This document shows positions 21,593 through 33,560 of a stretch of DNA of 64,000 nt, piece after piece (the stretch's first letter is position 1; each line of letters opens with the position of its first letter). Origin of the DNA: Thereva unica (taxonomy: Eukaryota; Arthropoda; Insecta; Diptera; Therevidae); assembly GCA_949987705.1 (NCBI GenBank), contig OX465285.1, positions 92,389,975 to 92,453,974 of the forward strand, given 5' to 3'. Under the pieces are notes generated by a model. It was not told where the DNA came from and searched no databases. It was given only the letters and a program-made list of their open reading frames with translations. The position numbers and the translations under genes were made by a program.

Positions 21593-22123
21593 ATGATGGA
21601 AATTTTTTCACATTTTTGTTGCCATAACTTTTTCTCTCCCCTGTTTTTTTTTTGTTGTTATTGTTTCACCGTATTTAAAAGATTCCCGAAAAAAGAAAAC
21701 ACAATTCAACCACCAAAGCTGAAAATTAAGCACACCACCAAAAAACAAGGACACAAATCAAGAATAGAAAAATTCCTCGAAGCAAGGTTTCCACAACGAC
21801 TGAGCCGTGGGAAGATGATGGTAGAATGTTTTGGGTGTACAACGGTGGAAAAGTGTTGTTCAGAATGGGCAAAATGTTGTGCCATTGCAAATTCCACTTT
21901 GGCCGTGGATAAACCTATTCTGTACATGAATATTTACGACTGTAATGAAAGCCTGGAACTAACTTTTTGCTACAATTACAGAGGTCCAACTTTGGCCGAC
22001 CCCGACAGACTTCTGGGGATGTGCACATACCATATATATATGTATATTTTTTTTGCGTATTCTTTGCCTTTCGACGAAGGGAAGCTGCCAGCCCTGCAGG
22101 GAATTCAATTCGGAGGATTGTAA
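21593..22123 (+). CDS. Unidentified cysteine-rich reading frame, 176 codons
   Basis: An ATG-initiated frame runs 176 codons, long for this A+T-rich background. Residues 1-28 are hydrophobic and cysteine-rich and could act as a signal peptide or anchor. Residues 31-60 are lysine-rich. Residues 73-130 carry C79, C82, C88, C89, C95, C96, C117 and C126 in a denser, more balanced composition (ECFGCTTVEKCC, EWAKCC, IYDCNESLELTFCYNYRG). I do not recognise the family. An intron could interrupt it, for example before 21813 or at the acceptor-like CAATTACAG at about 21973-21981, so the true product may differ. It could also be a chance open frame. The following 22217-22405 frame is not obviously connected. 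Confidence 0.25.
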   Translation: MMEIFSHFCCHNFFSPLFFFCCYCFTVFKRFPKKENTIQPPKLKIKHTTKKQGHKSRIEKFLEARFPQRLSRGKMMVECFGCTTVEKCCSEWAKCCAIANSTLAVDKPILYMNIYDCNESLELTFCYNYRGPTLADPDRLLGMCTYHIYMYIFFAYSLPFDEGKLPALQGIQFGGL

Positions 22124-22129
22124 AGGGAT

Positions 22130-23810
22130 TCTATTAGCACTGGTTATCCCTTCTGTTCTCATTTGCTCCTGAAATCAAAACATATCGAAGTACACATGTC
22201 CAGTGTTTCATGACAATTGTGCAGTGAATTATTCATATTCTGGGCCAGCTGGGCCACTCATGTGGGTAGGTGTAGGTCGAAAATGCAGAAATGGAACCGA
22301 AACTTGGTCGTTGAAAGTTACATTTGCGGAATGGCTGCTGGAGCTGGTGGAGTCACCTCTCTGGGAATTGGCCCATTAACTAGAATTGAGAGGGGTCCCT
22401 TCTAGGGGGAATTATCCAAACAGTCAAAGCATACAGCTTGTCTCTAAACAAAATGCCGAGGCAAAAAACGGGTTGCCTGATTTAACACTCAAGCATTATT
22501 GTCATTAAAATTTCAGGCAACAACCCTCCGTCTATTTTCTACCACCAAAAACATGCCGCAAAAACCCCTGTGATGAAGAGGAATGTATTTTTTACACTGT
22601 TTATTCTTTTCGCTGTGCTTGTAAGCACTTTGGTTTAAGTGGTTTTGTAGTTTAAAAACTTTTCTTTAAACAATATTTTGTTGTTGTTTTTATTTTTTCG
22701 TTGGAGCTCACTCTCTCTTTCTCTACAAAAAGTTTACCCATACTCTCTGAAGTGTAATGGCGGAAGGTTATGGGTCGTTCGCATTAAAGGCATTGAGTGG
22801 GAAATGCTTATCGACGTCCTTAAAAAAGAGATATCGTAAAAAGTGTAATTACTGCCAGTTGGCACGTGATAATGATCAGTTCCCGTCGGTATATATGAGA
22901 ACAGTTTAGGATTTTAGCAAACTTTAGTCAATAAGGCAAATGCTGTTAAACAAATTGCTGCATAAAGTTTAAGATTTGGCGTTAGAGATTTTTGTCTCGT
23001 GTGGTCCCCCATATAAAGGAGATATGATAAATAAACAAACGAGGGGCATTCTTTAAGCACTTAAAAAGGCAGAAGAAACAGGTGTGGTTAAATGTGGTAT
23101 GTATATATATTGAGCTTTTAGTCGCTTCAACAAAACCCAATTGCGAAATAAATAAAATATTAGAGAAGCTGCAAAAACGGAAAAGATATGGAGATTGCCT
23201 TTTGAAGGATCTATATATGTTCTATTTCATTTTCTACTTCGTTTCTTAATTGTATAATTTTCTGGTAATACGAATACTTTGACTCTAAAACCACCATTTC
23301 TAAAACTGTAACACCACACTTGATCCTACCAAAACTCTCCCAGGATTTCCACTGAACCAGGACTGTCATAGTGCATTTCAGGCCAAGGCTGATTCAGCGG
23401 CAAGCTGCTATGTTTGGTTACTCTTCTTTATGGCAATAGCTCTTTTGTTACCATTTAAATCTTAATCTCCTGCATACGTCACGCTGCAGCAATGATAGTC
23501 CCAGTGCTTTGGGTACCCCTTGTAGTTTAGACCTGTTTAGGGTGTACTTGGGTAACGGAAAAGGCATGACCTACACATTCTATGCTTGCTCCATCCGTTC
23601 AATGACAGACCCCTTCTCGATTGTGCTCTGGTTTCTCCTTCTGATCTAGCTGAGAGCTCTAGTTCAGGGTTTTTCAACCACCTACTGATTCAGCAAATCT
23701 CGCCAAGACGTTTTCCTACGTCTTCAGCTTCGATATCATCGACAAAATCTATAGCGTTCCACTAGGGGGTATAAGTTCAGTACTATACATTACAAAACAA
23801 AAAATGTTTT
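22130..23810. other. Unannotated stretch
   Basis: No confident feature. Short frames at 22.2-22.4 kb are unremarkable. The 23.3-23.8 kb part is G+C-richer. On the minus strand it contains an FVDDIEAEDVG-like word that is too isolated to call a reverse transcriptase. Confidence 0.4.
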
Positions 23811-24285
23811 TTGGGACACTTTCAGGTACAAAATTTGGACTTTTAGGACACTGTATTGAGTTCATTCTAAGCTTAATCTCTACTATTTTGCAATACAATT
23901 CAATGGGTACGTAAGTCCGCTATATTTCTTTTGGGACACTTTCAGATACAACATTGTGACTTTTAAGACACTGTACAGAGTTCACCCAAAGCTTAGCTTC
24001 TACTATTTTGTGACACAATTTAATGGGTAAGATAGTCCGCTTTATTTTTTTGGGACACTTTCAAGTACAAAAGTGTGACTTTTAGGACACTGTATAGAGT
24101 TCACCCTAAGTTTAAACTCTACTATTTTGTGACACAATTCAATGGGTGAGAAAGTCCGCTTTATTTTTTTTTGGGACACTTTCAGGTACGAAATTGTGAC
24201 TTTTGGGACACTGTATGGAGTTTACCCAAAGCTTATTCTCTACTATTTTGGGACACAATTTAATGGGTAAGAAAGTTCATTTTGT
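23811..24285. repeat. Tandem satellite, four units of about 120 bp
   Basis: Units start at TTGGGACACTTTCA: 23811, 23931, 24050 and 24171, giving lengths of 120, 119 and 121 bp plus a final unit of about 115 bp. Each unit contains three related words about 30-50 bp apart (TTTTGGGACACTTTC, CTTTTAGGACACTGTA, TTTTGTGACACAATT), so the 120-bp unit itself probably arose from a shorter repeat. The units differ mainly by single substitutions and changes in the T run. No open frame is maintained. Confidence 0.95.
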
Positions 24286-25779
24286 TTTTGCACCCCTTTC
24301 GTAACCACCAGTCCTATTAATTCATCCTCTTCTGATTGAATCTAAAATTTTTGGGAGAATGACCTAATTCCTGCTATTGATTATTTACATAAAAACCACC
24401 AATCAAAATGCACTCCACGGCCAAAACCTCTTTATTTAAACCCTTTACATTTTATATTAAAGATTTCTTTGGCAGAATTCCACTCAACCACCCACCCCAC
24501 CCTTTGCTCCCCACGAACAGACTATAAAGACGTTCAAAACATGTTCTCAATTTGCCTAGAGAAATTTAACCCGCCTAGAAATGGTTGCTCCAATTTTTTT
24601 TGTGTATAAACTTTTCTTCCTTTTTATTGCATTTTACTAGGCAACCAGTTTGAAGTTTTATGAATTCTGGAGGGAGCCTTGTCACTGGCTGCTGCTCTTT
24701 CTTGCCTTTCACTGTTGTTGTGTACCTTCATATCTGGAAGAAATTCCGTGCAAAAGGAAGCCTCTCGGGAAGAATCCTTGCCAATCTGTTGCAAGGAATT
24801 TCTGGGTTTCCTTGAAGGTTGTGGAAACCAATGGAAAATCTAAACAGTTGCATTTTCCCTTTCTTTATTAAAGTGCAGTCAATTTTTGAAGGGCTCTTGA
24901 TAGGTCTGCAGGGTATTGTCGAATATAAACGAATGCCAGGATAATAATTTCAAATTTCATGTTGGATTTTATTTTTGAGTTGTACTAATTTCGTGAAGAT
25001 TGGTTGGTCTGTAAATACAGAGATGGTGTAGACACAGAGATAGTTTTGGGTTTTTGTTTGGATTTTGTAGTTAACTTTATGTTTTAATTGTGCAACTTAG
25101 ATGAAAGTATGCCTCAGCATTGTTGTTAATTTTTGAGAGTATCAGAATTAATGTAATCCGTTCTTTGAACCTCTCCAGTATATTCTACCGATACTAACCC
25201 AGGAGAAAGATAAGAGTTGATGGCAACGGTTAATATACTAATTCATACTAAAAGAAGTAAACCTGCTGTCTATAGTTATTAAAAGATCCCCCATACCCAA
25301 AGAGCCATACTCAGGGACCGGTCCTTTTGGAAGGTTGTTGGGCGAGACTTCTTATGGAATAAAGTAGTCCATCTCCGAACAGTCAGGATTTACGACAAAA
25401 GCCTCAGAAACCTCCCAAGACTAATGATTTAAGGGACAAGGTTCGAAAAATAATTAAGCTTGGGCGTAGCCATCATTATATTAAGAATTTCTCCGCTTGA
25501 ACATTGCCCGACAATTGACACAAGACCTTCGAAAGGGAACTCCGGAGAATTTGGGTTGATATCCAAGAGTGTAGACGTCAAAACCACAGAGCACCTTCCC
25601 CTAGATTGACCTTCAGGATGGAAGTGGAAGAAATGGAGACGGATTGAAGAAGACTTTAGAGTTCGTCGGGTCAGGGTCTATATAAAGACCACTAGGTACG
25701 AAGGTGGTGTTGATTCTGAAGGCCTGCTTGACTATGAACTTTGAATTTATACGAGGTATATTCATAGATAGCCAAGCTT
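24286..25779. other. Unannotated stretch
   Basis: No gene was recognised. A short frame at 24.65-24.87 kb has a hydrophobic start and some cysteines but no recognisable family. Confidence 0.4.
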
Positions 25780-26229
25780 CTATAAAACTTTTTGATTCAG
25801 TAGTGATGTGCTCCATTTGCTCGGCTTGGTAGAAAGGACGTTTCTCGGACGTATTGGTCCTCGGTCATAGGAAGTATAGAAAAGAGAAGATATAGAAGGG
25901 CCAGGGACGTGAAAAAACCGATTGTCTAGCCAAGTAAAGGGTCTCTTTCCGGGGGAGTAGGTATTCCGTCGGTTCAGCGTGGGAAGTCTTGCGGAGCCAT
26001 GCTTGACGGTGAGGTATGTGCAGTCATGGATGACTGGTCGTTCCCTTCCACACACAGGATCGCCTTTTTCGGTGTCTGTACCGTAGTTTAACGATATAGA
26101 GCGCTTATGCATCACTTGTCTATGATCTCTGAGGTGTCTAATGTGTCCAATGTACCATCGAGTGTTATAAGACGTTTCAGTAATGCGTTTCTGGTTCAAA
26201 GCAATTTCGTGGCCACTTCCTAGCTCCAT
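25780..26229 (-). pseudogene. Possible non-LTR retrotransposon C-terminal fragment
   Basis: A minus-strand frame of 149 codons opens with ATG at 26229. The segment WYIGHIRHLRDHRQV, then CGRERPVIHDCTYL and KHGSARLP, recalls the GHxxLRxHL...CxxCxxExETxxHxxCxCPxLxxxR zinc-knuckle end of R1/I-type elements, with the first and last cysteines missing. No RNase H is visible upstream and no tail downstream. The resemblance is partial, and a chance open frame remains possible. Confidence 0.3.
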
Positions 26230-26898
26230 ATTAAAATCGACACAGCCCTAAATTTTTTACAAGCTTGCGAAACGTTCGTCCCTTTGTCGTAATATGTAAT
26301 ATTGCAAACAGCTCTCCAATTTCAATTTTAAACCCATTCAAAGTAACATTTGAGCTGTCACGTTTCAAAGGAGCACTTAGTGGTTTGGCTGCAATCGTTA
26401 CTTATTTCCAACCGACGCCATCTACCGGAAAAACGCCAACAAACTTTTATCCAGACCTTATACATACAACACCACCTGTAACCCTCCCACTAACCAACAA
26501 ATATTACAACAACATATTGATTTATGCCAAACTATTTTTCAATTACACAAAACTCTAAATAAAAAAACTGACAATAACTTCCTGTTATCCAACCCTGAAA
26601 CATAAAATAATCCATAGAGGATAAAGTCCTTCCTTTCGTGTAGGAAAGACTCTCTAAAATGCGACTGCCAATTCGTTTTTCGTCCTTTTATTTCAAGGCA
26701 TAAGATTTATTACGAAAGTTTCACAGAATATCTTTTATCTAGTTTTTAGCACACGATTTGTTGGTGTGTTGTGTCTGTTGGCTTGAAAAACACCATCCAT
26801 GCTACAATGTTGAGCAAACATTTCTTGCAACGTGACCGAATATATCCGTGGCTACTCATTTAAGTTTCGAAATCTAATATCAGACCTGGAACACGACA
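26230..26898. other. Unannotated stretch
   Basis: Nothing recognised. The plus-strand frame at 26265-26558 has no distinctive feature. Confidence 0.4.
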
Positions 26899-27432
26899 CT
26901 AGAGATGCAACGTAGAACTTTTCACAGAATCTGGTGAAACACCTAACAGAGAACGGAGCTCAATCCTGAAAGTTAGGTTATTTGAAGTTTCTTGTTTAGG
27001 TGGCCTTAGTACATCTGATTCTCCAATTATAGATCCTTCCTTACTTCTATTTTTTTCTGCTGCTGCTTCTTCGTCTTCTTCTTTTTCTAGCTGCTGTCGT
27101 CCTGTTGTGCTATACCTTCTTTGAATCTGAGCATGTGTTTTCCCCAAACGTCCACCAGGTATACTTGGGGCTATCATGCTAAACCAAGCATTTATGATAA
27201 ATGAAAACCCGAGCAAGCATACTGACGGGGGAGCAAAGGAGTTTGTTGAGCATTTCTGTGCAATTCCTGTTTTAGAAGGATGTTGTTGACATGCATACCT
27301 TAAGGACTTTACCAAGAAATCGAGTGGATCTACGGAACTTTTAATGTACTCCATCGCAACGAACACAAAAAAAAGTACGAAGAAAGAATTTTGTTGAAGT
27401 AAAGTGGTAAAGTATTTAAAGTCGTTCTTCAT
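26899..27432 (-). CDS. Unidentified reading frame, 177 codons
   Basis: An ATG-initiated minus-strand frame of 177 codons is, with the 21.6-kb frame, the longest here not explained by a mobile element. Residues 14-27 (FVLFFVFVAM within a hydrophobic start) could be a membrane anchor. Residues 28-100 are mixed, with a second hydrophobic stretch near LLGFSFIINAWF. Residues 115-130 form an acidic and alanine-rich stretch (EKEEDEEAAAEKN). The tail is hydrophilic and ends in STLHL. I recognise no family. The G+C level is above the local mean, which alone lengthens open frames, so this may be fortuitous. Neighbouring sequence offers no clear promoter or splice partner. Confidence 0.25.
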   Translation of the reverse strand: MKNDFKYFTTLLQQNSFFVLFFVFVAMEYIKSSVDPLDFLVKSLRYACQQHPSKTGIAQKCSTNSFAPPSVCLLGFSFIINAWFSMIAPSIPGGRLGKTHAQIQRRYSTTGRQQLEKEEDEEAAAEKNRSKEGSIIGESDVLRPPKQETSNNLTFRIELRSLLGVSPDSVKSSTLHL

Positions 27433-30230
27433 ACTTTTGCATGTCCCTTTTGGTAAGGACGAAGTTTCTAAGGACTTTTGATGGCAAAAGAAAAAGGATA
27501 TATATAGAAAATTCCGAGATATGTTTGCGTATAAGTTGTTACTTGTCGTATTTTGAATTCTTATTGGCGTTATAATCTGGAAATCTTATGACACTAAAAT
27601 TTTATAGTTCATTGGAGACAGAACTTTTGCGTACAAAACAAACACGTTCGAAGCTAATCAGGATTTTGTTAGGAGAGGATGCAATCGTATCGTTTGATCT
27701 GGAGGAAAGTGGTAAAATAAATTTAGAAGTTAAGAACTTAAGGTGATAATTCGAAAAGTTTGGAGATCGTTTGCATATGTCCCCTTGGTGCTTTTTGTTA
27801 TGGAAACTACATTTAGACACGATTTTGGGAAGCTAAGATGATATTTTTTTCCAGTGGTGCCATAATATTTTCAACACTTTTGAACTGGATTAGTTTTGCC
27901 CATTAAAGACTGAAAATACTTGGGACTCTATTTTCTCACAGCAATTAGTCGGTACCCTGTCTAAATATAATGCAGTTCTCACAGCCATCCAAGATATGCC
28001 ATTATAAGTTTGAAGCTTGGGGTAGTCTACGTCAAAGTAGATCGGCAGTCCGAGTATAAACAATACGCCATCAAACACAGATTGCATAAAAAACAGTCTC
28101 ATAAAACACACGACGAATTTTAGAAAAAGGATCTAAGTAAGGATTTAAAGGCTCCTTTAATATTTAATTATTATTTTACTAGAGTGGGTATTGGGACGGT
28201 TGGGAATGAGAAGTAGGTGGCGCTTTTGGAATATTGGTCACGGCCATCAATCATCATATTGTCATTTCCAAGGAATTTTTTAGGTTTTTGATCAGTTTTG
28301 GCAGAGTTGTCCACCTTCATTGTTGCAACTTATCAGACCTGTTAGAGATCATGGCCATGGCATTAGTCCCGGCCATAATAACTGGTTTTACTTGGAATGT
28401 TTTTTCTTTGCGATGGTCTTTAATGGCATCGTCTGCGCCTTTAGTTGAAGCGACGCTTTGGATTACCATAGTACTTCTTAGCCTCGTACACAGTCGCACG
28501 ATAACGATAAAGCATGGACTTAGTCTTAGCCTGTTTGTAAAGTTAAGGTTCACATCAAAGTGTTTGCGTAGTTGTTTGATTACTGCTATGTGGATTTCTA
28601 TTCGAAGGTTCAAGTAGTTTTCACACAAAAACGTGATGACGCCCTCGAGGGCTGTAGAAAAATAAACATACTGTGAGAGAGTCTTAAAGGACTAAGGTTT
28701 AATTTACCTGTGTGCTTCGATCCTTGCTGTTTTAGTCTAGTGGAATATGTTGCCCTTGTGTTTCTTTCTTAACCCGCACTTCGATTTTTATAGACCTTCA
28801 TTTGAGGTATTAACGATATTCCACCTGGATCTGACATTTTCGACAGACCTAGTCCGACTTTATCTTTCTGTCCTTATTAGAGTCACCTTCACATTTTTTC
28901 TCTCGGGGTCACCATTGTGGTCGCCATCCCCGTCGGCTTTCTTTACTAAATTGGCTGGACCAATTGCTCTTGGATGGCTTGCATATCGCCATTTGTGAAT
29001 ATTTAATTCAGACCCGGCTTTGGCAATCATCTGGTTGTCCGATGGCAGTGTCCTTGGCTTGAATTGTTCCAATATACCTCCGATTGTTTCTACTCTTAAT
29101 CTAAAATGTATACCTAGAATATAACAAAAGCTTTTTAGCAACAGTAGACAACTGAGCTGGACCAGCTCGGTTAATATTGTTGAAACCAGGAAAAGCCACC
29201 TCGTTACAGAAGAGAAAATTTCGGTATTTATTGTGGTAATATAAAAAAATTTACGGCTGCGAACAAAGTACTCCCAGCCATAAGCCACGCAAAGTACAAG
29301 AATGTCGTTATAACTTTCTATTTAACAGCTATCACCATGACACTAGGAGACAACGTCGCTCCACATTATACGGGATAACATTTAAGGATACGTATGAAGT
29401 GTCTCCCTATAGAGGAGAGAGCATAGTCCTTATCCCTCTATAGTAAATACGACATGAACTTTTCTCAGCTTGAGAGTGTGTATAGATGTGATTGACTGGT
29501 GGTGTATACGTCTGCAAGGTCCCTTTAGTCATAGACACACAGAAGGACGTTGTGTGGTGGGCACATGGACTATGAGTTACAAAATTGCATCTATAAGGTT
29601 TTCCAAATGGGAGGGGGGATGATGATAAACTTGATTTTCTACATGGACCCCATACCAGTGGCCATCACCAGGACCACCAAGAGTCCCACCGTCTGCAGTG
29701 GTCATCAAGCTGAATGTCAAACTCTTGGATTTTATTGATGAAGAAGCTCTATAGTGGACAGATTTAAGCTCGTATATCACAATTGCAGAATGAGAACATT
29801 GATGGATCTTAAAAAGGTCCTGGTAGCTTTTCGACAATTTCTACAATATTGAGTTTCAAGGTGGCTTACAGCAAATAGTTGCGGCTTTTGCTTCATGATG
29901 ATGGAAGGAGTTTGGTGGGGGCGGCGGGGGGACTGGCACCGACTTACTATTCCTGTGGCTGTTACTTTGTTACATAGACTGTGATGAAATTTAATGAATC
30001 CTGTGGGTTGGGAGTCAGTTAAAATTTGACTTGATTAAGTTTCTCCTTTGATATTATTATCCACAATGTTACAAGTTGATTTTGGTTTTAAATTAGTACC
30101 AAGAATTGAATTGCAATTAAAAGAAACTTAAAAGCGATTCTAATGTTAATTGTGTGGATAGTATCGCTTGTGGAAATAACGGATGTTTATAGAACGAATA
30201 CAGTTAATATAGTTCAAAGAGTAATCGATC
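27433..30230. other. Unannotated stretch with overlapping hydrophobic frames
   Basis: Between 27.9 and 29.3 kb both strands carry frames of 70-140 codons with hydrophobic segments. On the minus strand 29288-28860 contains TRWLFLVSTILTELVQL, then SCLLLLKSFCYILGIHFRLR. A multipass-receptor exon set (odorant or gustatory type) was considered but no diagnostic motif was found. The rest shows no feature. Confidence 0.3.
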
Positions 30231-30231
30231 G

Positions 30232-31063
30232 GGCACAGTTTTGGATACGTTGTTAAAGGGGAGCAGAGTCTTGCATACTAGATAGATAAGGATCTATTAT
30301 TATTGTCCTCGAAATTGGGCTATACATTTTTCAAGCTGCAATAAGATCTAGCATATAAAAAAATCGCACACGATCGGTTGATTTATCTTGGTATCCCACC
30401 GCTGCCACCAAGTAATTGTGTACCTTGTTTCTGCAATTACTACGCCCAAGCGTCAGAGCCGCAACATGGAACTGGGTGAATTAATGTTTTATATATTCTC
30501 AATTTGCATTTTATTGACATTTCTTGGTGTTTTAGAACTGGGTATAGTTTTAGGTTTTATTTGTGGCTACGGTCTATGGATGTCATTCTTTGCCTTATTT
30601 TATGCAGTAAGCATGGCCAGGGTCAAATGGTAGTTACAGTGTTAGGGCCCTTTTCAAAGAGAGCAGTGTTTTGCATAAAAGACAGATGAGGATCTATTAT
30701 TATTATCGTAAGAATTGGGCTACACATTTTTCACGTAAAATGTCGAAAGCATAACGATCTTCTGCTATGATATCTATTTCTGCATATAATAAGATCGCAC
30801 ACAATCGATTGCTTTATTTTGGTATCCCACCGCTGCCACCAGGTAATTGTGTTTTAATATTCTTTCTGCAATTATTATGTCCAAGAGTCAGAACAGTAGC
30901 TGGTGCTGGGCGGATTAATGTTTTATATATTCTCAATTTGCATTGACTTGAGATTTCACGGTTCTTTAGTATCTGTACTAGTTTTACAACGTAACGCCTG
31001 TTGCCCTACTGGTAGAAATTTTTGTACTAAAGACCTCAATCGAAAGCTTTAAAAATGTTATAT
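30232..31063 (-). mobile_element. Tandem pair of LTR-like ends with tRNA-Leu primer-binding sites
   Basis: Two head-to-tail units, offset by 400-435 bp, each contain on the minus strand an LTR-like segment, the primer site TGGTGGCAGCGGTGGGAT (30393-30410 and 30824-30841) and a leader. Matching landmarks are GAGCAG...GATCTATTATTATTRTC (30261 and 30661), ATCGCACACRATCGRTTG just past the primer site, and TTAATGTTTTATATATTCTCAATTTGCATT (its first half from 30481 and 30916). On the minus strand the last reads as a TATA-like AATATATAAAAC upstream of the primer site, as expected for an LTR promoter. No gag or pol follows. Unit boundaries are approximate. The related single copy at 35.2 kb supports a family. 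Confidence 0.7.
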
Positions 31064-33239
31064 CTTTCATTATCAATTTTATAAGAAGCAATCATTTGGA
31101 AATTGATGAATCTAAATCATGCAGTACAAAAGACATTCTCAAATTTCTATTAACACCGCCTTGTATCCCACTAAAAATCCTGCCACATGTCACACCACTT
31201 AAAATTGAGATCAATGTCCTCGATCATTTCAAGAAGCCCCTCTCAACACCTACTACCAGCACCAGTTTATTATATTCCAAGCCTACGAATAACAAAAAAT
31301 CCAGTCTGGTGCACATCATCAAAATAAAAAAAAACCACCCCGTTTCACCCCCACGTAACACACACCATAGGCACACTATTAAAATCCACTCAACCATTCT
31401 AATTTCTATTTGATCAACAATTTCTTGTATAACAAATTTCTGAATAATCCCCAAGATGAAATCCAATAAAATCAAATAAAACATTTATTGAAATTCATTG
31501 AAACAAACGGAAAAGAGGCGTTAAGCAACCATCGTACAGGAATATCTCCGCTTTACGATTGAGGGGCTGTTGTAAATTTCCCGTCAAAACTGTGAGCCAA
31601 ACAGTCATAGTCCTTCATCCCTCCACACGGGGGCGGCTGGTAGAGCACGGAAACAGCCGAAAAAAATTGTATGTGTATATGTATATATCGCATAAAGGAG
31701 CGAACAGGGATCCTCAACTTTTTTTCCTTATTTTTTTTTTGCAAGCATGAGAAGCACTCAACATATTTATGAAGGAATCTTCTACAAGTTACAGCTTAAA
31801 CCTAGGGCGAAACACCCCTGGAGCACCGAAAAACGAGAAAGTAAGCTTAAGTGATGTGGCAGGGCCCTCGCGCAACCCTCACACAGATGTTTTTGTTAAC
31901 TCTTGAGAAAAAAAAATTTTTTTTTGTGCAGATATATATATTTTATATATTGCTTCAGTGCTCCAAAGAATTTTCATTTGCTGTCCTTTTTTATATCCCA
32001 GGATTTGTATAGGTGAACGATTTATGCTTTCTTCAAAATCCTGCAAATGGATGCCTCAGGATGGAAGCCGAAGAAGAACATCTCAAGGACGAATATTCTC
32101 ACTGACTGTGTTCTATATGTACTTCCTTAACTCTGAAGAAGACCCGCGTGAAACTGTAGCCCCTGCCAAATCAGTGAGGTGGGGATAATTTTTCAAAAAA
32201 AGAAAAAAAAAACAACACAAGAACAAAAACACAAAATATTGTGTTCGGAAGAATTATTTTTTTGTAAACATCGAGAATATTGTAATTTTTTGTGTTTTGT
32301 TTATCATAAGGTATAAGAACCTGAGTTATATCATCCCCTTGTTCGAAGGATGTGCAGACAACGTAATAAATTGATGCTAAATATATTTCATTATACACTG
32401 TTTTTTTTTTTTTTTGGTAGGAAAATCTGTAAGGACTGGCAATAACATTGTTGATTTAACGAGACTTGAATGAAAATTACATAATCGTGAGGACCGGTCA
32501 CTGTACAATACTACGATCACACCAAACAGCGAGATCGTGATCCTCGTTATGGCAATACTGTAACAAATGCCACCAAATATGTCGGTTGGAGGTTCTGCTT
32601 TCCTGATCCTTTACTGATCAAGCCCACCTGTGTTACTTGCTATTGCTCCTAGCTGTTCGATAGAAGAGTAACAAGAGATCACCAAGCGAAATGGCGACCG
32701 TTTTGGATTGGCGTATCCCACACCATGTGGAGTATACCATACCAAGTAATGACCTCCAGTGTTTGGTATGTTTCGTCAGAGTCCGATCGTCCAGGGCCTT
32801 TTATAGCAATACCAGGGTCGTGTTTAGCCAGAGAGTGTGCGCTTTTATTAACTCCAAAATTCTGATGACTAGGGTAAAACGGTTGAGAAAGTGCAGTTCA
32901 TTGAGGACGGGGTGGTGGTCCCAGACCACCTTGAATTTGATCCTACTGGACTTAAACCCGATGATAGCGGCTGGTTTTCATGTCAGTATAGGCTACAACT
33001 TTGTTTGAAAGGCAGAGCTTAGGGTACCCACGCTGAACGATCATCTAAGCCTAGTTCTTTCGTCCAGTTCCCACACAAACGCCCGTGATGTGTGTACCAT
33101 AAAATTGAAGTGATCTATGTACCATACAAGTTGATGTCCCTTAGCTCGCTCAATGTCTAGTCAGCGCTAATTTCCCTTGGGGCATCGTACCTCATCCAAA
33201 TTCTTCCAGGTTCTGTAAAGTAATGACAACGAGCGTTCT
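31064..33239. other. Unannotated stretch
   Basis: No gene or element was recognised. Long A/T runs lie at 31.33, 31.90, 32.20 and 32.40 kb. A 105-codon plus-strand frame (32691-33008) and the opposite strand in the same place are both open, with no recognisable motif. Confidence 0.4.
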
Positions 33240-33560
33240 CTTGATAAAGAGCCCTTTTAGTCTTGCAACCAAAGATGGCCGGTTTGTGCCAGCTTCCACC
33301 AAAGCGGCAATATGTTACAAAAGATTAGCCCACTCGGCCAATCCTCATACATTACAGCACTTCCTGTAGCGCAAAATAAGATCAACAACTCGACTGTGGG
33401 GTAATCTTCGCCAATCATTATTTCCGAGTAACGTTTATCGACATTTCCTTGATTACACCTCAGACCCACTCTAACCTCTCTATTTCACTTCTAGCCTTGA
33501 AACTAAGTTTACTACAAGGGTGATTCCTAAGGTCTGTTTTTTTCATACAACAAAATACAT
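33240..33560 (+). pseudogene. Jockey/CR1-like non-LTR retrotransposon 3' end (decayed)
   Basis: The plus strand around 33388-33412 codes RSTTRLWGNLRQSLFPS, the same terminal ORF2 block seen at 9.3 and 37.0 kb, but with stops nearby. Downstream, ACTAAGTTTACTACAAGGGTGATTCCTAAGG (its parts at 33505-33532) matches the 3' untranslated region of the other copies with about 50 bp deleted in the middle. The A-tail is not clear. Confidence 0.6.

Noticed and set aside
23690..23760. Reverse transcriptase YADD-like word (FVDDIEAEDVG, minus strand)
   Set aside because: Isolated, in a short frame, with no neighbouring reverse transcriptase motifs that stay in register.
30391..30410. tRNA-Leu gene
   Set aside because: Only the last 18 bases of a tRNA-Leu are matched; no upstream arms exist, and the flanks match other LTR-like ends.
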